Assembly (NCBI GenBank): GCA_025642075.2
Contig: JAODUO010000560.1
Coordinates: 1 to 64,000 of the forward strand
DNA: 64,000 nucleotides
From: Ridgeia piscesae
Taxonomy: Eukaryota; Annelida; Polychaeta; Sabellida; Siboglinidae
Direction: 5' to 3'
The notes under the pieces were generated by a model. It was not told the origin of the DNA. It was given only the letters and a program-made list of their open reading frames with translations, and did not search any database. Shown one piece after another: positions 1 to 11,399 of this stretch (within the stretch, counting starts at the first letter, position 1; each line of letters opens with the position of its first letter). A program made the position numbers and the translations under genes.

Positions 1-58
1 TGGTTAGATGGACTGACCTCGATATCCTCTGACAATATGGGGCGTCCCATTATGCGGG

Positions 59-828
59 CTACATAACACTGAGTGCCCCATTACAATGGCCATTCCGGGG
101 GTACCACTCCCTCTGTCCGAAGATCTCCACTACGTCTTCAAAGGTTTGCTGTTTAAGTAACTTACGCACAGCTTCCAGCACCGCGACCATTGAGTTGGCC
201 CAGTAGCCAAAATGTGGGGCAAACTCCGCTTGGCGCCTCTCCTGTGGGGAGTGCCCATGCATGTGCGCATGTAGGCATTGGGCCAATGGCTTTTCGCAAA
301 GCCAGCAGGCTGCCTCTGGGCGGATATTCCACGGGAGGTGGACTTCCTCGGTGCGTAGGTCCGCCGGAGTACCGCCGCAGATGTGACACGGCCGGTGGTC
401 GTACCGTGCCTGCTTGGCCACCACAGTGGGGGTTGGCAGCGAGTTAGTTTGCATTGCAGTAACTGTGCGGGGGGCAGCTACTGTGACTTGTAGTTGTGCT
501 GATGGTGTACGCACACAGCGGGAATTCCAGCGTTGTGACCGCCTCCGTCTGCGTTTGGGACTGTTGGTGTATTGAACACGGGGGTCGTTGGTGGCTGGGT
601 TTGAGCCACATACGGTAGTAATGTGGTGACCAGGTCACGCAGAACGTCCACGTTCACGGTTGGACCGCTACCCCCTGTTGCATTTATTAGATTGTTCCCG
701 TTTCCCCAAAAATGTCCCCCTAGAGAGCCCATGTCCCCAGTATTCCCTGGCGTAAATGGTGTTCCCATGCTTCCCCTCCGCCATTCACGCTTAGGGCTGG
801 CCTCTATGTCCGTTGTATTGATGTCCAT
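59..828 (-). pseudogene. Accessory Cys/His-rich ORF downstream of gypsy-A pol
   Basis: Two overlapping open frames (828 to 478, then 514 to 59) look like one ORF broken by a single frameshift near 500. The first ATG is at 828, about 20 bases after the pol stop at 850. The first half is Gly/Asn/Pro-rich and low in complexity. The second half has a Cys/His cluster (CHICGG, then CWLCEKPLAQC followed by HAHMHGH), which reads like one or two zinc fingers. There is no signal peptide or transmembrane segment, so it does not look like an envelope protein. Position and zinc-finger pattern suggest a nucleic-acid-binding accessory protein, but I do not recognise a named family. It could instead be captured host sequence. 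Confidence 0.5.
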
Positions 829-849
829 CTGCAAATAGAAGTCTATACA

Positions 850-2351
850 TTAATCATTGCATCGAGATGGACGGTTAACCTTACGACCACATCGCGTGAC
901 TCTCGGTGGGAGAGTGCTTCCTTGCTGAATTGTGGATTGGGTGGCCTGGAATAATTGCTCTACCCCAGCCAGTAGATAGTCGTCATCAGCAACAGTTGCT
1001 GTTGGCGTGTTCTGGGTTCCGTCAGTGAGGACCATGTGTCGTTTCCGTCTGATCCATGGTGGAATATCACGATCCTCACATATACGGAGTTTGTCATGGT
1101 GTTTGACATATTCTCGATTACGGCCGGCTAGTTGGTATAGAAGTGTAGATATTACCTCTATGACTATTAGTGGGCCCTTCCACAACCGTAGCAGCTTCTT
1201 GCTTTGTCCCAATACGGTACTGGAATTCCGGAATCTCCCACATCGAATTTCCTTTCCCGTATAGGAGTTCGTGCGTCGTTGTCTCTCTTTTGACGACACT
1301 GAGCCATCCGGAGATTCTTACGTGCAGCAAGAAAGGTTAGTCTCAGTCTCTCTATCAATTCTGAGAGGTAACGTGATGGCATTTGTCTCTGTGCGTTTAT
1401 AGTAGAGAGCCCAAACATAAGTTCTGCAGGCATACAAAACGCCCTGCCTAATAATAGCATGTTGGGTGTGAAGCCTGTGCTCCTATTTACCGTAGCTCGT
1501 ATACTCATGCCCAGGGCAGAGAGGTGTTCGTCCCACGTGGTTACTTTATCGTTGAAATAAAATCTGATGAACGATAAAACGATTGTAGCGCTCCACCTGT
1601 CCGTTTGAACTGGGTTGGTATGGTGTCGTCCGTGTCTTGGTGATTTCCATTAACCTACATAGGTCCGTGAATAGTAAACTATCGAAGTTTCTACCTTGGT
1701 CGGAATGTATCTGTAGTGGGCCCCAAACCTAGCAATCCACTGTTCAAAGAATGTTTTGGCTGTAATTACAGCGGTTTGTTCCGGCAGAGCATACAGTTCA
1801 AGCCAGCGAGAAAATTGATCGACTATCATCAGGATGTATTTATTTCCCGAATCGCTCATTGTAAACGGACCCAAGAAATCTAGATGGACTCGTTCACCGG
1901 GTACCCCTGCTTGATAGTGGAGTAATGGTGCACGCTGTGCCCGTCCCCCTTTGTTTAGGTGACACACGCTACAGGTCTCCACGAGCAGTCGGCAGTCTCT
2001 AAGTATAGAAGTCCAAAAGAAGTTCTGTTTTAATTTTGCGTATGTTTTGTCATGGCCCCAGTGCCCTCCAATGCGTCGGTCATGTGTCATTTGGAGAATG
2101 TCATGTTTCATTGTATGTGGTACCACTAGTCTTAGAACTGAAATTCCTCGGTCATCCATCCACCGATAAAACAAAACCCCATGTACGATGCGAAGCTGCT
2201 CCCTACATTTCCACAGGGTGCGCGTTTCTATGCCGTGTGTATGGAAATCGTTTTGGGATGGGGGTTCTCCCTCCAACCAATTAATTACTGGGCACAATTC
2301 GCCATCTAGTAACTGAGCATCCCTCAATTCCTGTGGACTAAATTGGTTCAT
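850..2351 (-). pseudogene. Gypsy-A integrase
   Basis: The integrase would insert element cDNA into the host chromosome. The N-terminal HHCC zinc-binding domain is visible around 2,090-1,960 (HDRRIGGHWGH, then CSVCHLNKGG). The catalytic core follows, with the first Asp in VHLDFLGPF, the second in IVDQFSRW and the Glu in NGQVERYNR near 1,580, in another frame. The C-terminal chromatin/DNA-binding part ends with a Lys/Arg-rich tail and a stop at 850. All three acidic residues are readable, but the frame breaks near 1,670, 1,530 and 1,200-1,300, so the protein is not made intact. Confidence 0.9.
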
Positions 2352-2463
2352 GTAATTTTTCTCCGTGGCCCGCCAGTTGCGTCATCGGCGGTGTTTGTCT
2401 GAACAGTGTTGTTGTGCGGGCTCTTCACTTGTCGCACGAGTAGAGGGACTACGTCATCTACCT

Positions 2464-2910
2464 CTACCTCGAACCTGCCCCATTGTGAGTGCAGTTTTCT
2501 ACATTAAGCACAGCCACCAAAGAACTCACATCTCTTCCAGCTTCGTAACAGCTACAATGCTCAAGTTCCTCAGGGATTCGCGAAAGCCCGTCTGCATTGC
2601 AGTGCTTTACCCCAGCCTTATGTTGAATCGTCATAGAATACTGTGACAACTCCTCCAGCCACCTGCCTAGTTTGCCCTCAGGATGTTTGAATCTGAATAA
2701 CCAAGTAAGTGATCCGTGGTCGTGAATTCACGACCAAGCAATAGTGTTTGTAGTGTCGTGTAAATACCACTATTGACAATAGTATCGTGTTTGTGCCGGA
2801 GTGTGTGATGCAAATGAGACTGGTCGCTCTACTCCATTCTGAATCTGATACAATGCGGCTCTAATTGCTGTGTCGGAGGCATCAGTATCTAGAATGAATG
2901 GGTCATCATT
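2464..2910 (-). pseudogene. Gypsy-A RNase H, degraded
   Basis: Between RT and integrase the minus strand reads FILDTDASDTAI, the first catalytic Asp block of retrotransposon RNase H, then a stretch with stops. It picks up again at LTWLFRFKHPEGK and QHKAGVKHCNADGLSRIP, the C-terminal signature of this domain in Ty3/gypsy elements. A stop lies just upstream of the first block and another around 2,755. The domain would degrade RNA in the RNA-DNA hybrid during reverse transcription. The middle part is too decayed to score the remaining catalytic residues. Confidence 0.85.
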
Positions 2911-4146
2911 TCACACAGGTGTTGTTGTCATGTCCCGCTTTAACTGCTGGAATGCATGTTCGCACCTCTCGGTCCACTCAAAGGGAGCCCTTGGCTTTGT
3001 TAGCGTATACAATGGCTTCATTGTCTCAGCTAACCCCTGAATGAATTCCCTGTGGTAATTCACAAAACCTGTGAATTTACTCACTAGGAGAGCATTATTG
3101 GGTCGGAGCCAGTCTAGTATACATTGAACGTGGTCATTGGTAACTGACACTCCGTCTCGGGACACTTTGCGTCCAAGGAATCGTACCTGTTTAGTAAATA
3201 GCGAACATTTCTTGGGCTTTAGTTTTAAGTTGTGCACTTTGAATCGTTGAAGTACGACTTCTAGATTTTCAAGTGACTCTTTAAAACTTCTGCCCAATAC
3301 AATGACATCGTCCAGATACACGAGTACTTTGTCCCAAGCGAGACCGTGTAGGACCAAATGCGTTACCCATTGGAATGTGGCTGGTGCGTCACATAACCCT
3401 TGGGCCATCCTTACATGCTCAAAGAGGCCGTGTTTGGTTAGGAAAGCTGTTTTGTGACGGTCACGCTCATCAATTTCTATTTGCCAATAGCCCGCCGCCA
3501 TGTCTAGTGTGTGGAACCAAAGAGTGCCAGAGAGACTATCTATACACTCTCCTATCAAAGCCATAGGATATGCGTCTTTGATAGTCTTGACATTAAGCTG
3601 GCGATAATCGACAGTGTATCGGACCTCACCATCTTTCTTTCTAAACAATACGGGAGCAGATGCCCAATCCGATGTAGACGGCTTAATTACTTGGGCCTCT
3701 AACATGTCTGTTTTCTCCTCCTCCCGCTGAAACTTTAATGGGGTACGTCTCAATCGTTCTCTAACCGGCTCCTCATTAAACGTGTTTATTCTGTGATGGA
3801 TTAAGGTAAACTCTCCTAGATCCCTACTTCCCGTGGAGAAAACGTTAGTATATCCGCATATAAGGGCTATCTGTTCTCGTTGGGAAATATTCTCTTTGGC
3901 TCTGTCAAACATATCAGCAAGATGTGTTGGTATACAAGTCTCTACTTCTTCGAGTTTTGCTGAAATATATCTATCGTCCAGGCTGTCATCCGGAATGAAT
4001 AATGCTGCCATGGGTGGTGACATCTCATTGTGGATCTTATTCCCCTCCTCCCAAGAAGGTAGACCCCGATCATCGTCTACTCCATAATGACGGACATTTA
4101 CAAACGTTTGTTGTGATTCGGTATCGGTGGTTAGTATCTCATCCAA
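2911..4146 (-). pseudogene. Gypsy-A reverse transcriptase (411-codon ORF)
   Basis: This is the longest unbroken ORF of the element. The first ~120 residues are the linker between protease and RT. From about residue 130 the Ty3/gypsy RT follows: RKKDGEVRYTVDYRQLN, TLDMAAGYWQIEI, MAQGLCDAPATFQ (usually MPFGLCNAPATFQ) and the catalytic VYLDDVIV near 3,320. The aspartates of the active site are intact. The thumb/connection region ends in EWTERCEHAFQQLK. RNase H continues downstream after a stop. The intact active site does not mean activity, because protease, RNase H and integrase are all frameshifted. Confidence 0.93.
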
Positions 4147-4269
4147 TTCGATGGCTTGGGTGAACAGGTCTCCTTGTTTGAGAACAAATTGGCGATTGCT
4201 GTCATTTTTTTATCTCTATAACGACTGGTCATTCCCCTCCACATATCAGGCAGGACGGAATAACGAGAG

Positions 4270-4716
4270 TCAGTTAGTTACGTATGTAATATGGGTTGGG
4301 TTAGTCAACTCCACCATAATGTTGGCCCTGTGATTGAGTGGCACAACGGTGCCTTGCGTAACCTGAACTCTGCTCACATTATAGCGACCGCTACAGCCTT
4401 TCTTCATAACGGCATACACAGTGTCCCCATCTATTGTAACAATACTACTCTCCACATTAACAATGCAATGGTGTTCCAGTAGAAAGTCCAATCCAATAAT
4501 GAAGTCGTCCGTTATGGGTCCAACGGTGACGTTAATTTTGAATTGTTTGCCCTGTATTGTGACTGGCAGTTGTTTAATAATGAGACAACGCATGTACGAA
4601 CCGTGTTCTGCGTTTCTTATCCGTATGTGTTCACGAGATACTGTCACTGTTGGTTTGAGTGAGTTTAGGAATGAATGGCTGATCAATGACATTTGCGCAG
4701 CAGTATCCACAACCAA
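4270..4716 (-). pseudogene. Gypsy-A aspartic protease
   Basis: The start of this 148-residue ORF reads VVDTAAQMSLIS, the retroviral-type protease active site in which the usual DTG(A) has become DTA(A). The rest (IIKQLPVTIQGKQFKINVTV, DFIIGLDFLLEHHC) matches the flap and C-terminal part of gypsy proteases, including the conserved G-[L/M]-D-F-L. The enzyme would mature gag-pol. The lost active-site Gly and the stops around 4,200-4,270 between it and RT argue that it is dead. Confidence 0.85.
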
Positions 4717-4799
4717 TAATGTATCTGCAGCATAGACAGATGCTGGAATTAGTAAGGTGTGGTTACTGTTGGGCCTAACTGTGAATGTCTAACCGCAGG

Positions 4800-6692
4800 A
4801 TCAGTTAGCTGTTTTGGCCCTGTGTCTGCGATTAGACCACCCAGTTTATTTGTCTCATGATCGGCTCCATTCATTGACTCTCTATGTTTCCGTTGGCCTT
4901 TTCCTTGTTGGAAAAACTCTGGGGTGGATCCGTGGCCAACAGGATATTCACCCTGATTAGTTTGATCGTGGTTTCACAGCCTCATCTACCCTACGTAGGG
5001 GAGAGGTGGAAATGTCACGTGGTCGTGGATTTTGACTACTATAGTTAGATGTATTTTCATCTCTGCTCTGATACTTCGCCCGATCATGCTCCCTACCGCG
5101 AGATGTATCACTACCGTCACGACTGTGACCAGCTTGCCGAGCGCCATGCCCGTGTGAACGATCGCCACGTCGGGGACTCCTCCGACTAACTTGGTAGTTA
5201 CCATGGCGATGGTGGTTCCGCCTAGGGCTGTGTCTATGATTTCTCCATCGGATACGGGAGCCATCAGAATCAGAGTCAGCAGAGCTGTTATTTGAACTAC
5301 TGCTACTGCTCCGATATTTATGTTTGTGGCGTGTTCTTACTGTCTCCTTGCGGCGGCGTAATCTATTCGAACATTCGCGAGCGATATGTCCCTTTTCACT
5401 GCACTCGAAGCAGGTGAGCGGTGAAGGCGAGCGCCTTCTTTTGTTCGCACAGTCCCGTGATCGGTGACCAGAGCCCCCGCAAGTGTAACATGCATCACTT
5501 GTCGGTGTTACTTTGCAACTAATACCTGGAGCAGGTGCATGTCATTCGAAGGGGCGGCCTCTGTTATAGGCCTACCCTCGAAAGAGACATGTCGAGCAGT
5601 GGGCACTCCCCGGTTACCAAATATGCGTGACGCGCCTTGGGTGTGCGTTACTGTTACCACAGCTTCCTGGATAGACTTGGGATCGCGGAACTTCATGGCC
5701 TCTTGTGCCACGTTCCTATCCCTAAGTCCCTTCAGAAATTCAGGTACCGCAAGGCTTTGGAATAGGGCAGGAGCCAAGTCGGGATAAGCTTGGTTGGTAA
5801 GTGCGTAGACCCGATCTCCAAACGTGTCCATACTCTCCCCCTCTTTCTGTCGCACGGTAGACAATTCTGCTCGAAGTGCGATATCTCTCCTGGAGTGCAG
5901 CAATGCAGTGTGCATATGTGTTTCGTGTTGTCTGGGAGAAGCTTCGGTGAGCTGTCAGTGCAGGGCCATTCAAACATGACACGAGCCGTACCAGCCGTTC
6001 CCGGTCGTCCCAATTGTAGTGGGTTGCGAGGAACCCAAATTGGTGTTACCAATTGTCCCATTCTCCGACTTTCCCATCGAACTTGTCGAGATTCATATAT
6101 CTTGATTGTGTATCTGCGACATTACATCGGGACCCTGGTGGTTACCTCTCCTACTATTTTGGGTGCGGTAAGGGTAGATGTAGCGCGGTTGACTCGTGTT
6201 GCGATCGGCACGGTTAGTGGGCGGATATTGTGTGTGGTCACTGTTTGAGGACCCTGGTACTGCTGGGGGACATATCTTCCAAAACCGAACATTTGGTCGT
6301 CATATATGTCAGCACTTTCCTCGAAATTAGGTGATGTTTTGAATCTGGGGGGAGGATTGGATTTCGGCCTAGCGCTAGCACCAAACATGTCGGGATCTAC
6401 GTATTCGTCAGTGCCTCTGTGTATCGTTTGCATCATGTGTGTTATGTATTTGTCGTGTTTATCCACTTCTGTTTCGAGTGTGCGTATTGCATTCATGATC
6501 TCAACAAGGGTAACCTCCTGTGTTGATGTGGAGGGTGGTCGAGGGAAACGCCGTCTCCAAGTCAACAATACAGCCTTCCTGAGCTTCACGGCGCCATTCT
6601 TCCGCTGACATTTTTTTTATAGGTTTACTGGGTAACCCGGCCAGAAAGTCGATGTCCTGTTGTTGTTTAACTATTCTTTTTATTGCATCCAA
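4800..6692 (-). pseudogene. Gypsy-A gag with two CCHC zinc knuckles
   Basis: Gag would form the particle and bind element RNA. The capsid-like part is read in pieces (6692-6501, 6589-6122, then 5915-5508), the last containing ERGES-type spacing (QKEGESMDTFGDRVYALTNQ) and FLKGLRDRNVAQEA. After a frameshift near 5,540 come two nucleocapsid knuckles, CYTCGGSGHRSRDC (5,490-5,449) and CFECSEKGHIAREC (5,412-5,371). A long Arg/Ser/His-rich tail follows, down to about 4,990. Each knuckle has the full C-x2-C-x4-H-x4-C pattern. At least three frameshifts separate the pieces. Confidence 0.88.
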
Positions 6693-6745
6693 GGAAAAAA
6701 ATTCATGGATCTGAGATCATCATCGCTAGCTGTTCTAAGCACAAA

Positions 6746-7020
6746 GGGTATATCTGATGTCGCCATTGAGGGATGAGTGACAAAATACTAGATTGGTCGC
6801 GTGTACACAAAGTAGGTTATTATGAAACGTACATACCAAAACACAATAATACTGGAAATTATATCAATTATTGACAGACAGATATTCGCTCACTGTTTAT
6901 AGGTGGTAACTTGACTTGGTTAAACTCGCCTATAATGAAAGCCTGTAAGTATGCCCTAAGTGTCCTATTGTCTTATTCTATGTCGCAACGTCCGCCACTA
7001 GCATCGTCGACAACATTCGA
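6746..7020 (-). other. Possible primer-binding site and LTR edge of gypsy-A
   Basis: On the minus strand, just before gag, the sequence reads CTCA followed by one base and then TGGCGACATC. An LTR ending in CA followed by a TGG-starting primer-binding site is the usual arrangement, and TGGCGAC could pair with the 3' end of a tRNA ending GTCGCCA. The LTR would then lie to the right (about 6,767 to 7,020 or beyond). The outer edge cannot be fixed because the partner LTR is outside the window. Confidence 0.25.
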
Positions 7021-7771
7021 CAATGGGCATGGTTGGGTGTGGCACTTTTCGAATTTATATATTTGCTAACTTCTATAATGGTTGAACGAGCGTATGGTAT
7101 AACAGTCAGTTTTATGGTAGTTAACAATCGTTTTATTGTCAAGAATGTTCGAATAGTTTTGGTATGGGCGTGTTCAAAAAAGTTTTATACAGACTTTTGT
7201 AATGTTGAAACTCGAGAAATATGCAATAGCGTTAAAGGGGAACTGAAACACAGCTGTAACATTCCATATACCTAAATGTATACTATATAAGTATACATTA
7301 ATGGTGACAGAAGCATATTCACTTATCAGACAAACTGGGAAAAACATATTTTCAGTGCCTAAATCGTCGTCATAGAACACTGCGTATCGCCATCTTTATT
7401 CCAAGCCGAGTGGTTTGATTACCTCCTATCTAGCCCATGTAAAATTTTGGTTTCTTTCGGTTTTCTTCGTTATTAGACATTTCTGCGCAAAAACAAAGAT
7501 ATGGTACCTTATTATACACGAAAGGGGTCCTATGTGTCAACAAATAATATTTATTTGCATTCGTAATAAAAAGGTGAAATTAAATACCAAAGATTTTTAA
7601 CCAATGAAAATATTCGAGTCGTCACACTTCCCGAGAGCAGATTTTGACAGGCTTCAAGGGGCGGGCCTACCGAAAGGAAGGTCAGTCCGGACTATTTTTC
7701 TGTTGTTTACAAATGTCGGAAGTGTTTTACGTTAGCGAGGAGCTACGCTATTTGCTAGTGGTCTTGGATAA
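7021..7771. other. Spacer without recognisable gene
   Basis: No convincing coding sequence. At 7,234-7,251 there is TTAAAGGGGAACTGAAAC, which resembles the ends of the TTAA-target elements seen at 25.6 and 40.9 kb and may be the edge of a small non-autonomous copy. A GC-richer patch at 7,620-7,770 leads into the next feature and could hold its 5' part; the ATG at 7,713 opens only a 22-codon frame. Confidence 0.4.
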
Positions 7772-8205
7772 ATCACAGTAGAAAATGGATCCGACAGAGG
7801 AAGCATTTGTAGCACAAGTGAGAGAAGCATCTATAGCACAAGTGACACACGTAAAGCCATTAATTCTTACTTAACCCAGCGTGCGAGCCGAGATGCGTCA
7901 ATTAAACCCCGCCGAGAGTCTGCGAGACGGCGAGAAAAGATCGCAATTTTTATGGAATCGAGAATGTTTGATTTTGGGAACAATGTGAATGTGGCATGGT
8001 GTTTGTGTGGATACTGCGGCCCAATGTCGACGCACATCGAATGTGTATGTTGTCTGGAGAAAGCTGGGTTCCTCGACCGTGCTGACAGATGCCTGCATGA
8101 GCTATGCCAATGACTGACGAAAACATCTGTCAATGACACAATGTTGGGAATATCGGTCTGTTGTCTATGTGCGATTTGCGTGCAGACTCGTTCGTTCGAC
8201 CAAAG
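7772..8205 (+). pseudogene. Fragment resembling the P2X7-type C-terminal Cys-rich domain
   Basis: One frame is open from 7,772 to the TGA at 8,111. It runs through an Arg-rich segment (RRESARRREK) into WCLCGYC and then ECVCC, the spacing of W-C-x-C-G-x-C and x-C-x-C-C typical of the P2X7 cytosolic domain found as stand-alone proteins in many invertebrates. Another frame at 8,135-8,195 reads CWEYRSVVYVRFACRL, which fits the end of that domain (normally RxxAYRxFxxW). A possible donor (AAGTAAG) follows. No in-frame ATG precedes the domain; the ATG at 7,785 is in a different frame. It may therefore be a decayed copy or an exon starting from an unseen acceptor. Confidence 0.45.
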
Positions 8206-8213
8206 TAAGTAGT

Positions 8214-10955
8214 AGGTAAGTAATATGTAGTTCAACAGGTATCGACAAATTATGTTGCAATTCAAACCTAAACAGAGCAATTATACTTGTATGGCCACAC
8301 AATGACACATATTAAATAAAAAATTCATTCTATCTTCGAATCCGTAACGTAAATCTTTGTTACAAACTTATTTTATTTTTGACAGGATGTTACGTGATGT
8401 GTGCATCCTTTTAATATAATTATTTAATTTCCATTTTAAAATGTTAATACAATTTGTTTAATTTATGTAAATAATGTTATTTAGATATGCGTGCTGCCAT
8501 GCCATTTATAATATAGTCTGAATAATAAATAGATGTGTAATAAGGACATTGTGCATTTCACATGAGAATATTGAATTGGAGTTTTAATGTATTGTATACA
8601 GTATATTGGATATGTGCGGGTGTATATGTTATCAAGACCACATCATGACAATCATAAATTCATGTGTTTGCAAAATGCTGTAACAATTTTACATAAAAAT
8701 TATTTGTTTGTGAAATGCTGTGATAATTTTATTAAAGTATTTCACAAACAAATCAACTAATGCGCTGACTTCATGATGTGTTATTGATGAATTAAACAGT
8801 TTTGCCAATTACTAATAATCATTATAAGATAATGTATCGGTTAGCTGCATATCATCACTGCACATGTTCAATGGGATGCTTCCAACAGGCAGCAGGCATA
8901 GTATACTAGCCTGGGTTTTTTGCAGGTGCAGAAAAGGGAAATTAGACTATTTTTCCACAATTGTTAAACAAATCTACTTTTGCATGGCTGTTGCATGTGG
9001 TGGTGCTACTGTACACAAGAAATCTGTATTTTATTGCATCATTCTAAGGGCCCCCAAAACACAAAGTAATACTGGTGATTTGGTTTTTGAGAAGATCCCT
9101 TGAAATGACCCCCATATCGGTTTTGTGTATTGGGTATCTGCTTTCTGGCTTGTCTGCTACTGCTAGCCAGGGTCACTGGTCAACTCTGTCTTGATGAGAC
9201 CAGTGGACAGTGGGCTGAGCAGGGTGTTGTGTTTCAACCAGGGAACATTCCTGCAATAAATAGAACATTACCTTTTCAATGGTGCATTCTGTGCGGATTC
9301 CATTATATGATTAACCTTCCTGGCATATTTTAATTAATATGTATGTGTTCTGAGTCATTCAGACATCATTACAAACAACAAAACCCACTCCTACAGAAGC
9401 AGCTCACATAAATTACATAGTAAACCAATTATACCAGCCCACTTGCACATATAAGGAAATAAAAAGTTAGTTAGGTGCAATCAATGTCCTCCTTGTTCCA
9501 ATCAGAGACACCTATTTGGCAATAATCAAAGTCATACTTGTATTTTCCAAAAATACAAATGTCAGCTTTATTCTAAATACTAATATTTTGTTTTTAATTG
9601 AAGAATAGTTTTTACATTGGGGTTTATACATAAGTTTCATTTGTGGGTGGGGTTTTACCCAACTGAGTCTTTTCCGAGATATGTAAGTTTTTTTTATTGC
9701 ATTGTATAAGGTTTTCTAAATGATTATGGACACGTTCCAGTTATCAAACACTAACTGCACTAACTGAACAATGCTGATGTCTGCGGTACTATTGAAGGCA
9801 GAATGCCCTATTATAATATAATTTTCCTACTTTATATTGTTATTTTATAGTCTTATTTCGTTATACACAGTAACACTATTCATTTCCGATTCAATATACT
9901 AGTCATGCTGGTCGATAATCATTCTCCAACAGCCATTAGTACCAACAAATTTGAAGATTTATTTAAACACTCAAAGTTAGCAACATTTAAAGCTGACCTC
10001 TGTTGCAGTGGTTTGTCTTTTCATCATGCCGTAACATATGACTGTGAACTGGTAAGAAATGCAAGTGCACTAGAGAGATGATGGGGCTTCATCCAGGCAG
10101 TGATGTTTGTATTGGGTATGGATAGTCTTTTCACTCTTGCTAGGAAACACAGGGACACTACTAAGATTGTGATCTTATTGCCTAATTTGCACTAGGCTGT
10201 TAACTGCAATTAGTAACAGCGGTCCTCTGTTGTACTTTGATCATGATGTTTACAACCCTTGCAGGTAACAATGCAGGCTATGGGCCAATGTAAGGTTGCA
10301 AATGTTTTTCACACACGTAACTATTAATTTTAATCATGGGATCAGTGATATTACTACCTGCTGTCAGGAGACTATTCTGACCCTCAACTAAAACAAATGT
10401 GTGCTTGTTTGTCATTTGCAAAGCAAAACTGCAAATTCTTAAAGGTGAGATCCACATTTGGGTACATAATGTTTTGGGGGATAAAAAAACGTTGTCGGTT
10501 ATTTAGAAATTTATTAATCTGTCAATTTTTAAATATCGGACACTAGTGACTTATTATGTATGTCAAAACAATTGCTTGTAAAAGATTGAAATAAGTTCCA
10601 TGTGTATTGTATATTTTGACCATGCATATTCTACAGCAATAACAGCAGGGGCATACATGATGTTATAAAATATTCTACGGATATTTTATGATGACACTTA
10701 ATATGCCTAAATTAAAATACTAAATGTGTTCCCAGGTAATATTGCCAATTGACTTGGGTTATGATGGGCAATGTCATTGGATAGACACATTAACATACTT
10801 AATAGTGACACTATGTTAAGTGTGATTGATTCTGTAGCATGTTTTATTGTTGTTATACTAATTATTTCATAGAAAGTTAGACACCACTGCATGGAAAGTT
10901 AAAAGTAGCCCTCTTGGGCCCAGGTTACCTACGAAATCAAACAGCCGCGATGCAA
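8214..10955. other. AT-rich intergenic or intronic spacer
   Basis: About 2.7 kb of low-complexity, A+T-rich DNA. The open frames (for example 8,864-9,103 and 9,130-9,333) are short, lack conserved motifs and are interrupted in all frames. I see no tandem array or mobile-element signature. A direct echo, TTGTTTGTGAAATGCTG and TTGTTTGCAAAATGCTG, at about 8,665-8,720 is the only local repeat noticed. Confidence 0.5.
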
Positions 10956-10960
10956 ATACG

Positions 10961-11381
10961 ATGGATGTAATATATAGCTCCGGTCACTCGTGTTTGTTGG
11001 GAGACGAAACACGAACGAATGAGACAGTTAATGACACACTTGTTCGCATGTACAGTCCTGTCGGCGTGACGCGTGAACCAGTGTGAGGCGGAAAATACTA
11101 AGGCAACGAAGTCACAACATCGAAGTTTGCCAAACGTTGATCAGACAGATAGCACTAGTGACGACGAGCCACAGAGACCGACGACGAAAGAGGAGACGGC
11201 AGTGTCGCCTGAAGTAAATCATAAGCGGTCAACTCTCCCTAACCCGGTCGCCTTGAAGGCACGCGTGACCAAGGCGGAATCGAAACGACTTCAGTGGCAG
11301 CGCGGACGATCGGAAGAAGCTAAATTTCAGGAGTATAAACCATGGGATGCACCCCGGGGGAATCTCGGACAGACACGGTAA
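10961..11381 (+). pseudogene. Unrecognised hydrophilic coding region with one frame break
   Basis: An ATG at 10,961 opens 41 codons, ending at the TGA at 11,084. An overlapping frame without its own ATG is open from 11,070 to 11,379 (about 102 codons). Together they look like one ~140-residue protein with a single frameshift near 11,080. The second part is Ser/Thr/Glu/Lys-rich (STSDDEPQRPTTKEE) and ends with basic, Trp-containing sequence (ESKRLQWQRGR, EYKPWDAP). Base composition is clearly GC-richer than the flanks, as expected for coding DNA. The terminal TAA lies within GTAACA, so it could also be an exon ending at 11,378. I do not recognise the family; a centrosomal or cytoskeletal coiled-coil protein is a guess only. 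Confidence 0.35.
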
Positions 11382-11399
11382 CATGTTCAATGACTACAA

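Larger units (their letters stand above)
1..6770 (-). mobile_element. Ty3/gypsy LTR retrotransposon A, decayed internal region
   Basis: Reading right to left, the order is gag, protease, reverse transcriptase, RNase H, integrase, which is the Ty3/gypsy order. Its parts are listed separately below. The gag side ends near 6.77 kb, where a candidate primer-binding site and LTR edge lie. The other LTR is not in the window; an extra ORF follows integrase and the window starts just beyond it. Frames change at least ten times and there are in-frame stops, so this copy cannot encode a working polyprotein. The 411-codon RT ORF has nevertheless survived, so decay is moderate. Confidence 0.93.

Noticed and set aside
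8864..9333. Two open frames of 67-79 codons, one with a hydrophobic start
   Set aside because: No splice signals or conserved residues, composition like the flanks, and no homology that I recognise.
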